Positions 23,661-35,175 are shown, numbered from the stretch's first letter. The stretch is 64,000 nt of DNA from Liolophura sinensis (GCF_032854445.1 NC_088295.1:14617385-14681384); one strand, 5' to 3'. Made by a program: numbers and translations. Notes: generated by a model from the letters alone, not told the origin.

Positions 23661-24477
23661 CTGCCAACAAGCAAGAATCAAACACTGTACGTGTTTCATT
23701 TCAGGATATCCCTTTCTGTGGCAAGAAAACATGAACCTTATTCATCTCAAGCTTATGCAGAAGAGAAGTTTTCAAAAAAAAAAGATTTATTTCAATGCAG
23801 ACAACAAATCCAAAAACAGGACTCATTTGAAAGTCATATGCTCTCGTATATTGTTCTTACACAAACTAGGCATATCTGAAAGAACTTTGTAGTTTCTTCC
23901 TTCTTCCACCAGAGAAAGGGGAAAAAGTGATTAAAGGCCTTGAGGTTCTTTCTGATCTACAATTGCCACAACATTAGCATCAAGTAAATCTACACATTTT
24001 GTGCAATTATAACTTGCAGTGCCAAAGGGTATTCCACATATAAAGAGTAAGTTAAAGGACAATACCAAGAAGATGACACCCTTTGTCATTTCCAGAAGAC
24101 ATTGGAAAACCTTGGATCATTACTCAGCCATAGGAAAACCACTGCTCCTCAGGGGAGGCTTCACGAGGTTGATCTCTCCATACCATGTGTTACAGACACC
24201 TCCATAGCCCCGTGGCTAAATCTCCCATGTAGAAACTTCTATATAGTATGTCATTAAATGGAATCTGGCTTCACTGCTGAGCCTGGTGTTGATGGTTAGA
24301 AGCTATACTTCAGCATCTTTAACATGGAAAAGAACCTCTGAATACTGAACCAGTGGCCCAAATATACTTTTAATGAAACAACTGCTTCTGCACCCTAGCT
24401 GTCAGTATATGTAGTCGCACTGTGAAATAACTAAAGAAGATTTAAAAGAGAGTTCCATACTTTGTATAAATCAAACA

Positions 24478-24762
24478 TTTTTTATAATTACAGCTCAAGA
24501 GAATATGGAAACTGAATTCAAAGGAGAAGAAATGAAAAATTTGCAAAAAGCAGGAAACTTCAGAAGACTGTGTCAGTGAACTATTAGATCTGAAATGATC
24601 TAATGTCTATAAATGAAAACGTTTTAATGATTATTTGGTGATACATGTATTTTCAGATAAATCACTGACACAGTCTTCTGAAGTCTCCTGCTTTTTGCAA
24701 AATTTTCATTTCTTCTCCTTTGAATTCAGTTTCCATATTCTCTTGACCTGTTATAATAAAAA
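24478..24762. repeat. Inverted duplication with ~100-bp arms of high identity
   Basis: The left arm (about 24478-24579, + orientation) and right arm (24662-24762, - orientation) match over about 90-100 bases with roughly three substitutions in the 88-base core. An ~82-base AT-rich spacer separates them and itself contains the 8-bp palindrome ATTAGATC/GATCTAAT. Both arms contain a splice-acceptor-like start and an open frame ending in TGA. The transcript of either strand could fold into a long hairpin. Confidence 0.85.
24662..24747 (-). CDS. Candidate short terminal exon, phase-compatible with the neuregulin-like exon
   Basis: On the minus strand an acceptor (ttattataacag|GT) opens a frame of two bases plus 27 codons and a TGA. 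The peptide is charged and begins QENMETEFKGEEMKILQKAG, ending LCQ. Joined to the donor at 27056 the split codon reads G|GT (Gly), giving a predicted 190-residue secreted product. The exon is one arm of an inverted duplication; the other arm on the + strand keeps the same frame, stop and an AG acceptor. An ATTAAA hexamer follows on the minus strand. No family was recognised and splicing is not proven; the fragment may instead be a repeat. Confidence 0.35.
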
Positions 24763-27055
24763 TGTTATAACACATGTATGAATAATAATATAGAAAACAG
24801 ATTATAATGACAGCAAGTGGTTTACAGATAGCTTCAGAAAAGGGAATCAAACAGACAGAGAACCAAAATATCTTATGACTAAATGTAGACCTCAAACCAA
24901 TATTCTGACACTTAGATGTAAAATTGGCCCAGAATATGAAGCTGTTAGTCTTGACCTTTGACTCTATCGGTGTTTACAGACAGGCCAGAAGGTGATCCAC
25001 AGCCAAACAGAGCTGAGCAGGGGTCAAGTAGGCTGATATATGTTCTTCTCTACATCTACACCTAAATACTGGTCAGGCTCTATATGGGAGCAAGCACCAG
25101 GCTCACCACACAGCCAGCCGGAAATAAATACAATTGTCACGGAAAAAGCATCCTTCTGGCACACTTATTTACAGGAGAATGCCTAACAGACAAACATGTA
25201 CATGTTGGTCAACCTCATGTGAATCACAATTTTGACAAACAAACAAAATGATTCGAACAAAACAAATGATATCAATGCAAGTTCAAAACTGTTTACAATT
25301 ATGTGACAAGCACCTGCCTGTTGATTACGAAAATAGATTCATCAAAAATTATTTAAATAGCCTTCACTACTTTCAATAAAAAGAGAAAAAGAAAGAAACA
25401 CATAGCTGAAAGTGCATGTTTACCAAAACACATGTTTATACAGACCTTGTGAAATCAGATATATAAAAGATGATAATGCCTAAGAGCTGGTCCTATAAAA
25501 GAAGTTCACCCACTTTTAACATAAGTCCCATAACAGTATTTTATCTGTAACATGCATTCGCATGTGGTATGGTTTTGTAACCTGCATGAATCTGCACCTG
25601 TTGTAAACAATTCATAGACATTTCCTCTTTCATTGTTTACACCAGAAACTGTACTGATGCAAACCTGTTAATTGCTGGGTATGTGACACACAGGGATATT
25701 TGTATAACACACATACATGCATGTTTAATTACTCTCTGTACATACACACCTTACTACACCTTTTTTACCTCATTCATCATTCCATGCATATATTCACACT
25801 GAAGCAATCCAATACTTCATACTTTTTTCAACAGAAATTGACCATCTTACATTTTTAACCCAGATAAACATGTGAAGAAACACTGGCTAAGCGTAAAGCA
25901 GTGTGTGTAATACACTTGGTATAAACATAGTAATAATATTTTTTATCTTTTTAAGGAAAAGCTGTTTAAGTCCAACATTACTCAAACGCAACAGCTCTTT
26001 ATTCCTGGTATATAATCCCATATTCATCACTTACGTTGACACATTTGTGAAGTCTAGCACTTGCAGGAGGTTAAGCTCATATTAGTTACATGAAATCCCG
26101 GCAGATTTTGATTAAATCGGTAATTATGGCTGCATTATTTGAAGATTGGCAAAGGTAATAATAACCTAAATTCTGATTAATCACTGCAGATAATCCCTTA
26201 ATCCTAGCTTCAATACCGAACTACACTGGTCAACCATCATATTTCTGTTATGTGTAGCCTACATGTGAGGGACAAATGTGCCATTGCAGGGCTGAGTAAT
26301 AATGGGAAATAAACCACAAATTTATTCATGTGGTCAGTACCTGAGAGCTGGTGAACTGGATGAATAATGTATTGCCTTGTATATAAGCATGTAAGCTGCT
26401 TATACACAAATATGCTGGATACAGACTAGCTTTTATATTATCAGCCAGTTTCAAAATCATCTACCAAGAATCAGATGATTTCAGAGCACCGCAGTTGAGG
26501 ACACTCTAAGAGGTTGGTGCTGCTCTAAAAAGCTAACTTCAGTGCAAATAGATTCAATAAGAGTAACTTATGCAGTGGTGTGGAAAAGCCTGTAGTAAAA
26601 TCCTAAAAGATTTATAGCCACCCAAGACTTAATCAGCTCTAGGTGGTCGGGCACATGGTTGGTTGGATGGCTGACTGGTCAGAGTCTCCCTACCGTTACC
26701 ATGAAAACAGCGACTCTCTTCAGCTGACAGGCAAAGGTGTCCATATCTCGGAAAACATTTCTCTCCTAGTGGTACATTGAAATGCGGCGGCGCAATTGAG
26801 AACAGAACTACACCACAACTCATTTGAAAAACCGCAACGATATTATTACAGAAATATCCGTATTACTGTACTATTATCACCGTTCTGGTCTGGATATGAA
26901 CAGCCGTATACGGCATAACGTAAAAGATCAGACGTGAGTACCTCGGGTACAGTACTGTCGCGTGTGTAGCCTGAAAGGCCTATTTCTATACGTAGGTTCT
27001 GAAAGAAATCAGTCACTATATATATATATACATATATATATGAAATTACACTTAC
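24763..27055 (-). other. Probable first intron of the neuregulin-like gene
   Basis: The stretch lies between the donor at 27056 and the nearest phase-compatible acceptor at 24747. It is AT-rich, with a (TA) run next to the donor at about 27014-27042. No exon was seen, apart from a weak candidate near 25108-25160 (reading KDAFSVTIVFISGWLC). Confidence 0.4.
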
Positions 27056-27542
27056 CACAACCGTCGCACACAACTGAGTAGAGAAGTTTACGTAATTTTT
27101 TGTTGGCTTTTTTATTGACAGAAGTCGATATAGGGAATGCTGATATTCTGAAGTATTCCGGAGATTCAGTGGCCCGTAAGAAGAAAACATAGGAAGAATC
27201 CTTGGATATCTCCGTTATGCAGGCTTCTGCGTTTTCCCGTCCAAATTCCCCGACTTTTATCACTCCACGGGATTTTTCTAACACACGTTTCACAGATCCT
27301 GATGTATCTTTATACACCTTGAAAATTTTTCGCCGTGACACTAGTTGCACTTTGATAGAGACGTTATAATTGCCTCTCGCCGAGTCTCTTATCACAGTAA
27401 CATCGCCTTCCAACACGATATCAGCCAGGTGGGCACTGGAAGCAGCGTCCGTGAATTTCGTCCCACAAATGCTGTTACACCATGCTTCAAACACACATAA
27501 GGTAAGGCCGAGTAAGATGTAACAACACCTGAATACTGGCAT
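27056..27542 (-). CDS. First coding exon of a neuregulin/Vein-like secreted or membrane ligand (NTR-like domain)
   Basis: The exon encodes 162 codons plus one base. The start is the ATG at 27542 (A at -3). The frame extends upstream only to a TGA near 27626 and has no other ATG. Residues 1-22 form a signal peptide (MPVFRCCYILLGLTLCVFEA). A domain with a Cys near residue 26, ADIVLEGDVTV (40-50), a possible N-glycosylation site NVS (60-62), a Cys at 108, YVFFLRATESPEY (118-130) and a closing CDGC (159-162) follows. From memory, this order matches the TIMP/NTR-like N-terminal domain of neuregulin-2 and Vein, which precedes Ig and EGF domains in those ErbB ligands; the agrin NtA domain is the alternative. 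The exon ends TTGTG|GTAAGTG, a strong donor in phase 1, the phase I recall for the neuregulin exon-1 junction. Ig and EGF exons were not recognised in the window. The domain assignment is inference; the exon itself is well supported. Confidence 0.8.
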
Positions 27543-27780
27543 CCTGAGGCCGCACGGGTCGTGGCGGTGCCACCGACAAACGTCACATGAACTAAGGACG
27601 GTAAACCCACACCGCACGGCTCACATCGTGCACACTAACTGTCCCTCGTATCCAGTCCTTATGCCGCCGTACGACTGATCATGCGCACTAGCCGTGTGCG
27701 GTTCATTGATCTTGTACGCCGTTAGTCTCTTCAGCGTGTAGCTGGGGGATATAGTATAGAGAGCGGCTGCCGTAGCACGA
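27543..27780 (-). promoter_or_regulatory. Putative 5' UTR and core promoter of the neuregulin-like gene
   Basis: The stretch upstream of the ATG is richer in C, G and CpG than its surroundings. On the minus strand it holds a TATA-like motif CTATACTATATCC at about 27747-27759, roughly 205 bases before the ATG, and a CRE-like TGACGTTT close to the start codon. An upstream ATG followed at once by TGA lies near 27625. The transcription start is not visible from sequence alone. Base skew also changes near here, which fits a minus-strand start. Confidence 0.4.
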
Positions 27781-28522
27781 GAGCCTTCCTTACGATGTAC
27801 CGTACTATGTTATTTTCAAAGGCATTATCACACATGGCACAGCGATCTTCATTATATAGACATAAACATCGGTAAATAAAGAGATCTTGACTTGCCTAAC
27901 GATTAAGGTAGGACTGTGTTGTAATTACTGACCCTTACCACGCGAAAAAATATTTATAAAAGAAAGAAGAAAAAAAATCGGAAATCCTGTTCATCTGTGA
28001 AGTCAGTGTCTAAAGGAAATTAGTATAATAGGGCTTAACTGGAAACAAGCTCCTTCCGTGAAACAGCAGACCTTTTGTACATGATTATGTGGGAGTTCAG
28101 TTGAGGAGGACTAAACTTGAGAGGTCACCAGTTCGAAACCCAGTCTAGTCACTGAGTTCAGACATTAGTCGATGTCTCTACAGTAGAACGATGTTTTCCT
28201 TTGTATCACCAGTGTATGCTGAATTATCAAAACATATTACAAACTGACAATGCCCTACGGAAAAATCCATCTCGTCAACCGTAAGATAGATAAGACAGCA
28301 TATTACCGCGTCATCACGTTGTATATTGACCTGCATTCTTGAAATGCAATCATTAAGGTTGGTCAATGGTACACGGCGCTCCCAACCACAAGGAGCAAGT
28401 GTGATATAATGTATATGTACGATATGTAGGTATGCATCAAAATTACGTCGAGTTGAATCCACAATGCAGTACATAATTATTCCACAAAGCGCATAGAAAT
28501 GTTTGAGATAGATCAAATGAAT
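27781..28522. other. Upstream flank with a tRNA-like fragment
   Basis: No coding exon. GGTCACCAGTTCGAAACCCA at about 28116-28141 resembles a Pol III B box and is probably a SINE head remnant. The rest has no recognisable feature. Confidence 0.4.
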
Positions 28523-28693
28523 CTCTCCGTCCGTACGTGGGAAGGTCCTCAGCAACCTGCGGATGGTCGTGGGTTTCCCCCGGGCACTGCCCGGTTTCCT
28601 CCCACCATAATGCTGGCCGCCTTCGTATAAGTGAAATATTTTTGAGTACGGCGTACAGCACCAATCAAATAAATAAATAAATAAATAAATAAA
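28523..28693 (+). mobile_element. 5'-truncated SINE, + orientation
   Basis: It begins inside the SINE body (CCGTACGTGGGAAGGTC), runs through GGTTTCCTCCCACCATAATG and AGTGAAATATTTTTGAGTAC, and ends CACCAATCAAATAAATAAAT in an (AAAT)n tail. It lacks the tRNA-like head. It is about 260 bases from the full-length copy in opposite orientation. Confidence 0.85.
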
Positions 28694-28956
28694 TCAAATT
28701 TGGTCAGACCAAGATGATCTCCCCTTGTAGCAGGCCAGTCTCATTAACGCCGTGTTTCAATATTTGCAGCTGACGGGTTCATATATTAAACAACTGCCAC
28801 AGAAACTCTTCAGAAAAAGGGCAGCCGAAAATGTTGTTATGTGTCATTTTACTTCAGGTTGCCTTCTCTGCAAACGCTGTCTATATATGAAAACGTTTTA
28901 TCTTGTATGTATGTATAGGATATTCTGAACTCTTTGTAAATTATGTTTGCGAAATA

Positions 28957-29203
28957 TTTATTTATTTATTTATTTGATTGGTGTTTTACGCCATACTGAA
29001 GAATATTGTGGTGGGAGAAAATCGAGCAGAGCCCGGAGGAAACCCACGACCATCCACAAATTGTTGGCAGACCTTCCCACGTACGGCCGGAGAGGAAGCC
29101 AGCATGAGTTGGACTTGAACTCACAGCGACCGCATTGGTGAGATGTTCCTGGGTTATTACGCTGCGCTAGCGTGCTAACCAACTGAGCCACGGAGGCCCC
29201 TTT
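28957..29203 (-). mobile_element. Full-length tRNA-derived SINE with target-site duplication
   Basis: On the minus strand it starts at GGGGCCTCCGTGGCTCAGTT (Pol III box A), has a box B (GTGAGTTCAAGTCC), the body CCGTACGTGGGAAGGTC and GGGTTTCCTCCGGGC, and a tail AACACCAATCAAATAAATAA. It is flanked by a perfect 11-bp direct repeat TTTGCGAAATA at 28946-28956 and 29204-29214. Intact flanks suggest a fairly recent insertion. Confidence 0.93.
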
Positions 29204-29214
29204 TTTGCGAAATA

Positions 29215-30094
29215 AACTGGTTTGCAGTTATGCTGAAGTAAGTTGTAATTTTTTTTCTGTTAAACAGTTTTCTTGTTTTATTTTGTCGTTCAGTAGGATT
29301 GATTGTTCAAATTGAAGATATATATGACGTGTTGTAAAATACGTCATAGTGTTTTTTTAATACCACAAGGCTTGTGTTTGTCACATTTTCGGAATGGCTT
29401 CCTATATATGGCACGTGGCGAATGTTTGCCCAGACTTGTGTAATATCACTTATGCATGATGATCTAATCAATGCTGGCCAGCAAGTCTTTTGTAAAAGAG
29501 CTGTTACTAATGAAATTTAACCATATCGAAGAAAACATTTAACACCAGAAAGTCTGATTTCTGTATGACATACCCAGCAGCATACATTACAGTGTGACTG
29601 GGGACAATGGAAGCTGTGTCCAGGGAATAAATCGATTTTCTCAATGTTTGCAAGGTGTTCAAGGAATCAGCTCCATTCACATTTGTATTTTAGCACTTTA
29701 CGCAATTGCCTGATAACAGAATTGGTCCGTGCAGAAAACCTGAAGTAAAATATTGTTTATCACAGAAAAGATTGTAGCAACGTAATTGTTCCCCATGTCA
29801 ACTGATTATATCCCTGCCTCTAGTCACCACTCTTGTGTATCTTTGCTCCTTGAATCAGTCTTTAAAAGTGTAGTACTTGTACGTACATTATTCGACACTA
29901 TGTCATTCATATTCGAACTCTTGGTATTTCACTCAAGTCCTGAACGTGTTTTTCTGAGTGCAACACTGAGTAAAATGCCACGGGCGTTTGGTAAAAGTGC
30001 AATTTCGAATGTATATATGTAGCTGAATTAAGTATAGAAGAAATAGAGTGAACCAGGTTGCTTTCATGCCCTTAAAATTCATACAACACAAACG
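29215..30094. other. No gene recognised
   Basis: AT-rich intergenic-looking sequence. A 78-codon + frame at 29786 has no splice signals or recognisable domain. Confidence 0.4.
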
Positions 30095-30374
30095 TCACTC
30101 TTCCCACAGCCGTCAGTCCCTTGATCACTGAGGTTGCAAGCTCAAACCCAGGTCTTGGTGTGTTGTAATGTAACCTGACTCACTCTATAAGATATGCATT
30201 CATAACTAGTAAACCCTTGATCCGTTAAGTTCCAAGCTCGAACCCAGCTGTCGCTGGTTCAATTTTGACTTTAGATCAGAAGATTTGTCAGTTATATGTG
30301 AAAGGCGGTGAGAGGGGAACCTGGTGAAATGTTCTTGAGCACGGCGCAAAACCTCAGTTCAACAAACACACACA
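30095..30374 (+). mobile_element. SINE-like composite with two B-box remnants
   Basis: Two tRNA-like B boxes occur in tandem (GCAAGCTCAAACCCAGG and CCAAGCTCGAACCCAGC). They are followed by CGCTGGTTCAATTTTGACTT, TGTGAAAGGCGGTGAGAGG and GTTCTTGAGCACGGCGCAAA, ending in a CA-rich tail. The 3' motif is related to that of the other SINEs here, but the head differs, so this is a second subfamily. Confidence 0.6.
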
Positions 30375-31557
30375 TTGTAAGTAAACATAGAATGGCGATC
30401 TAACACCTATATATTGGATTCGAAAGCATTCGGAAACGCCTGGTCGGTTCTTCACATTGATGCATATATGTATGTATATGTATATAACGCCCCCCACCCC
30501 CCGCACATACACACTATCCCGCGGCCAGACATTAGTATATCAGCACAGCAGATGCAGATGCAGTTTCCATGACAATCTCTCTGTTTCCAACGTATTTCAG
30601 GGTTCATGATTGCAATTAGCCTATACCACCTGAGAACTGGAGATGGTCCTGATACACGAATAAGCACACCGACATCCCCTGACGCTGTCGGCATGGACTA
30701 AACACAACGCGCTTGCCCACTAAAATACCAGGGCATATACCATTTCAATGCTTTGTGTGTTATCCTGGAGGTGTGCCTGTATCAAGTGGCTTCAGAATCT
30801 CATAAAGCTTTCAACCTCGCTGGATGTCAGATAGTTGAAATATAATTTGGCTCAGCGCATGGCCTGAATATATCCTCAAAAAGTTTCTTCGCGACAGCTG
30901 ATAAAATAACATCAGCCTTGGGTCTATTAGTAGTAGGCCTACAAACATCAGTGTTTATTACATCAACATGGCGCTATTATGAACAGTTGCAATTAAAGGT
31001 CAACTGAGAAGTGTATATTTGTATTTGACTTGGTAAATATCCACGGACTGTGAGTTTGAAATTTGAATTGGATGTCGTGCCTAGAGTGTCGACCGTCTTC
31101 AACACATCATTGAAAACTGAAGACTGCTTTATGTTGCCGGGACAGCGGTCGTCAACGCTCAAGCGGCCGCTGCGTAGCCTACAGTTCGCTGGATTGACCA
31201 CTTGTCTCCTATCCAAATTTCCTCCAACCATACAATGGACCGCCATCTTGTTAGTGACAAATTCTTGAGTATGTTGTTAAACAAGAAATAAATTACTGTT
31301 GTAAAGGTCAGTAGAGGTGTATATAGCCTTGATATCCGAACTCATACATATACGATTGTGATTTGACACGTTCTCTGGAAATATAGCAATTCTGGCATCC
31401 ATGAAGGACAGAAGGTTGACACCTCCAAGCGCTAAAACTAACGCAGTTGGAATTGCATCTGTCTGTAATGTTCAAATAAATCACCACTGTTTAACAGGGG
31501 TTTGTTATTAAATATATTTGGATTCATGGTTTATATAAATGTCCCTGTCAAGCCTGG
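30375..31557. other. Intergenic, with one copy of a dispersed repeat
   Basis: The segment at about 30970-31140 (GAACAGTTGCAATTAAAGG, CGGACTGTGAGTTTGAAATT, CATCATTGAAAACTG) is related to 32020-32165 and 59485-59600. No gene seen. Confidence 0.5.
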
Positions 31558-31944
31558 TTGAGCGCCACGCCCTGCAGGTTTGGATGGCAGGTGTGGTGTG
31601 AATACACCAAAAAAGACCAAAACGGTTTCCCCTCTCGCAGACTTTGCGACAAGCGGGATAGTTTCAATTCTGACATTGTAAATTATCCTTACTTCGACAA
31701 CAATACACTGAAGGGTCTTACATATACCGTGTACATATCTCGCCTTGTAGCATTTGTTAGGTCCTGCTTGTTGTGTGACGATTTCAATCAACGTCATTGC
31801 AAGTTATTACTGCAAAAACTAGTGTGTCAAAGTTATTCCATCAAACGCCTTCACTCCAGGTTTTTTAAGTTTTACAATGAGTACAATCCTCTTGTAAGTA
31901 AATACGGACATAACGTTCAGAATATCTGGCGCTCTGCTTCGTGA
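31558..31944 (+). pseudogene. Reverse-transcriptase retroelement fossil (C-terminal piece)
   Basis: The + frame reads FPSRRLCDKRDSFNSDIVNY, then TYTVYISRLVAFVRSC, DDFNQRHCKLLLQKL and RFFKFYNEYN. From memory this order matches the C-terminal part of reverse-transcriptase proteins of invertebrate retroelements (usual form YDKRDDF...YGVYISQLIRFARVC). The catalytic palm is absent upstream and no endonuclease follows, so this is a truncated remnant. The first ~20 codons do not fit the family. The element type is not settled. Confidence 0.7.
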
Positions 31945-32340
31945 TTGTGTCTAATTCCGCTTAACCTGGCGCTAGGGGATGTATATTCATCGTGTTGAAT
32001 TAGAACGCCACGTTGGTTTTTTGAATAGTTGCAATCAAAGCGCAACTGAGATACATATTTTGTTATCGACTACTGATATTCTAGCATGGTACACGATTTG
32101 AATACTGATTTGACTTAGTCGCCTAGAGTATACTTTGCGTCTTTCCTACATCATCGAAAACTGTCTTTTGTACTTTATATACTTTCTTAGTTCTTTGGTA
32201 ATTTGTGTTAAACGTCGTTTTGGGAATTGGCCTTGTGATTATTGACCCAGAATGTCCTCTTTTACGACTCTTATACGAATGTCTCTCTCGACGCACAGAC
32301 ACAGGCAAATAAACTCGACGGGATGTCCACTCTAAAGCCT
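31945..32340 (+). repeat. Dispersed repeat family, copy next to the retroelement fossil
   Basis: Parts recur in the window: GAATAGTTGCAATCAAAGCG near 32025 (compare 30975), TGATTATTGACCCAGAATGT near 32235 (compare GCGATTATCGACCCAGAAAG near 37551), and TGTCTAATTCCGCTTAACCT near 31948 (inverted near 37456-37478). It may be flank or UTR of the same retroelement. Confidence 0.6.
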
Positions 32341-34600
32341 AGTGTATATTACAATATCGAACAACGAATATCGACAGATCTGCAGCAACGTTTGTAGTTA
32401 CATCACACGTCATTGCCCACATTTACACATATTTATATTCTGACAATGCAACTGGTTATGAGGACATAAATTTGCCATTAGCTCGATAATTCAGGTGTAA
32501 TACCTCAAAGTTTGGGTCATCGGTATCGGTCTTCATCCGTTCGCGGAGAGATATTGCAATACCCTGGATATCTGGGAAACATGGATTTGATAATGCAGTA
32601 TTCGGTCCCACGAGCTTCTTCCATTCTTCAATAAGCACCCTTGGCACACACAGGCAGACGTTAGCTATCAAGTGTTTAGGGCACTCAAACAAGCATGCAA
32701 GTGTTCACAGACACTAAAACGCCTTACATGTTAAATATGTCGGAATGTCTATCTGCGTTGTAACTTGAAACCTGGTTTTAACAAATAGCCAGGACAGAAC
32801 TTCTATCAAACCTTGATGTCAAACTTCTTTATGTACAATGACCACACATGATTAAATTATTTATCAGGTTGCTTCTGTAATATAGTAATGCCACGGTTTG
32901 GGCTTACCATCTTCGTGTGTTACATTGCATTTAGGGCTTTGTGCTTAGCCGAAATCGAAATTAAACATTGCTGCGTCTTTAATTACCTCCGGTATCGTAT
33001 TAAAGGCTTGTTCAAATTATAAGGATATTATAGTGAAGTGAGATACACGCTTAAGGTACGTGGTGTAACATCTTAAAACGTACCTGTGATAACCACTGGA
33101 TGTCTACATGTTATATGGGAGTACAAACAGCCAGCGATAACCACCGGTAACAAGATCTAATTGTAAGTCAAAGTCTGTCCCGAGGCGATCGGGGTTGATA
33201 CCAGTATTTCTGGAGTACACCCAATCGATCAGCTCTCATACTTACGCTGTCTACTACACTCTGTTGTATGCATATTGATTACATATGTCGTATTATATTC
33301 GGCACGTGCTGCAGAGAAAGCCTCCCAGCCCCACTATACTCTCTTCCCTTGTTCTAGGCCTTGAGGATGAAGTGAGCCCTAGCAGAACCCTTTACTCCAT
33401 CAGATGTCTTGAAGCTGGATACTCCTTTCGTGTGTAATGTTGGCTCAAGATTTCTGGCCGTTTCAGTGACGTTTATGGTAGAGCGGCTGTTGGTTCAGCG
33501 AGGGGTGGGATTTGAACACTTCAAGCTTCATCGACATGTCCAAAGAATTCCTCGTAGGGAACTGTACATAACATTATACTGGAATCATAAGACAGTTTGT
33601 TTTGAATCTCAGTACGATTGTTCAGAGCAAATGCTGTTGACGTGATCTGAGGTAGAAGCAATTCCACTAGACACAACTCCTTCCTTGTATGACCGACTGT
33701 TATTTGGCGTTCTCCGCACTACATCACACAGCTGAAGAAGCATGTCGATACAAGTTACAAAGGCCAACAAACCACTAAAGAGAATCCAAACTCTGTACAT
33801 CTCAGGATAAAGGGTCGACAAATTGAAATTCTGACTGTAACACTAAGAGCCAGTTGATAGAGATTCTTATTTTGCTCAGTATGTTGCTTCCAGAAAGAAA
33901 CGGTTTTATTTCAATGGTGTGATGGTTTATTTAACTATGTCTTTCGATAAACGCGTCATGGATGCCATCACAAGAAAAAAAATGTTATTCTGATGTCAGC
34001 ATACTGAATCCAGTTGGATTTATTTGCACCGGGCGAGGTTATCCTGTAAGGCAATCATAACTTTCGTGTTCGGTTAACTTGGGACAGCAAGCTCTTTCGT
34101 ACGTGTGTGGTGCATTGGGAGGTAACCCAGAAGAAGAAGAAGAAAAGACGATTTATTCCACTCAATGGCGAGTAACAACTAAAAGCAACTGATTCATGAA
34201 AGACAGATTCTTTCTTTAAAGAGATTCTTTCGATAATTTGATGGCGGAGCCTTTGCTGTAACCTCTGGGCGAGAGTCTGTATATATGTCTATAGTCCTAG
34301 GGCCACTTTAATCACATAAGTCTCCATCACCTAATCTCAAAGACAAGGGCACTGGGATGTAGGTATGTCAAAGTGAATCAGAACATATGACTGAGGTGAA
34401 ACTATATCCATTAATTTCGTCTATTCCTTTGGCGTAACGTATTCGCGGTTATTGGAATTTTTAATCAAACTCTTGAAATGATGTGGAATGCTATTTGGTA
34501 AAAGATAGACCCGAAGGACATCACTAGTTTAAAACCATATGAACCCATCTAGTTATACTGGGATTTGTTCATCATCTCGAGACATGTGATACAGAAGATT
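32341..34600. other. No gene recognised
   Basis: Mixed AT-rich sequence with short chance frames on both strands. A GAAGAAGAAGAAGAA run lies near 34130. No domain, splice pair or structured repeat was identified. Confidence 0.4.
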
Positions 34601-34740
34601 GCTCTAAAAAGAGTAAAACATCAGCGACGACAGTGTGATATTTGGCAAATTGTCACACGTAATCGGTGAAATCCAGCGTTTTGTTAATTTACATGATCTA
34701 TTTTAGCCGTTCATGTAATTAATCATACATGTCGAAAGTA
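34601..34740 (+). repeat. Dispersed repeat, diverged copy
   Basis: GACAGTGTGATATTTGGCAA followed by TTGTCACACGTAATCGGTGA matches segments near 60644 and 61010 and, more weakly, 59010. Confidence 0.65.
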
Positions 34741-35175
34741 ACAACTTAAACGTCCCCTAGCATTAACGCAGTCCTATTAACTTGCCAAAGATGAGACATT
34801 GCATGCAGTTTGTTCGTCAAGTAAAACTCCAATCACGGATCAATCACAACTATACTGGGCGTCTCATGTAGTTTGTTTCCACCATCTTAACATTTCATGC
34901 ATTAATTTGCTAGGCACAGTGCTGTTTGTTCACCACTTCAAGTCACGAGACAAATGTGAAGTCTTAGACATCACCGATGTTTTAGTATAAAATGATCATT
35001 CCCTATTCCTCGCATATCCCTTCGTAAATAATTGTCATATAAAACACACAAAAGTGAACATATTTTGGTTGTTTTATATACAAATAAATGTATTTATACT
35101 TTCGGCTAACAATAGACCTGAGGTTTGTTTCATTCTTCCCAACTTAGCTTTCAGAAATACAGATTTTTACTCTTC

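Noticed and set aside
27543-27617. An upstream in-frame start at 27617 for the neuregulin-like exon
   Set aside because: The codon there is GTG; the first ATG in frame, with good Kozak context and directly before a signal peptide, is at 27542.
28178-29191. Overlapping ORFs on both strands around 28.2-29.2 kb
   Set aside because: Most of their length is SINE sequence (28523-28693 and 28957-29203).
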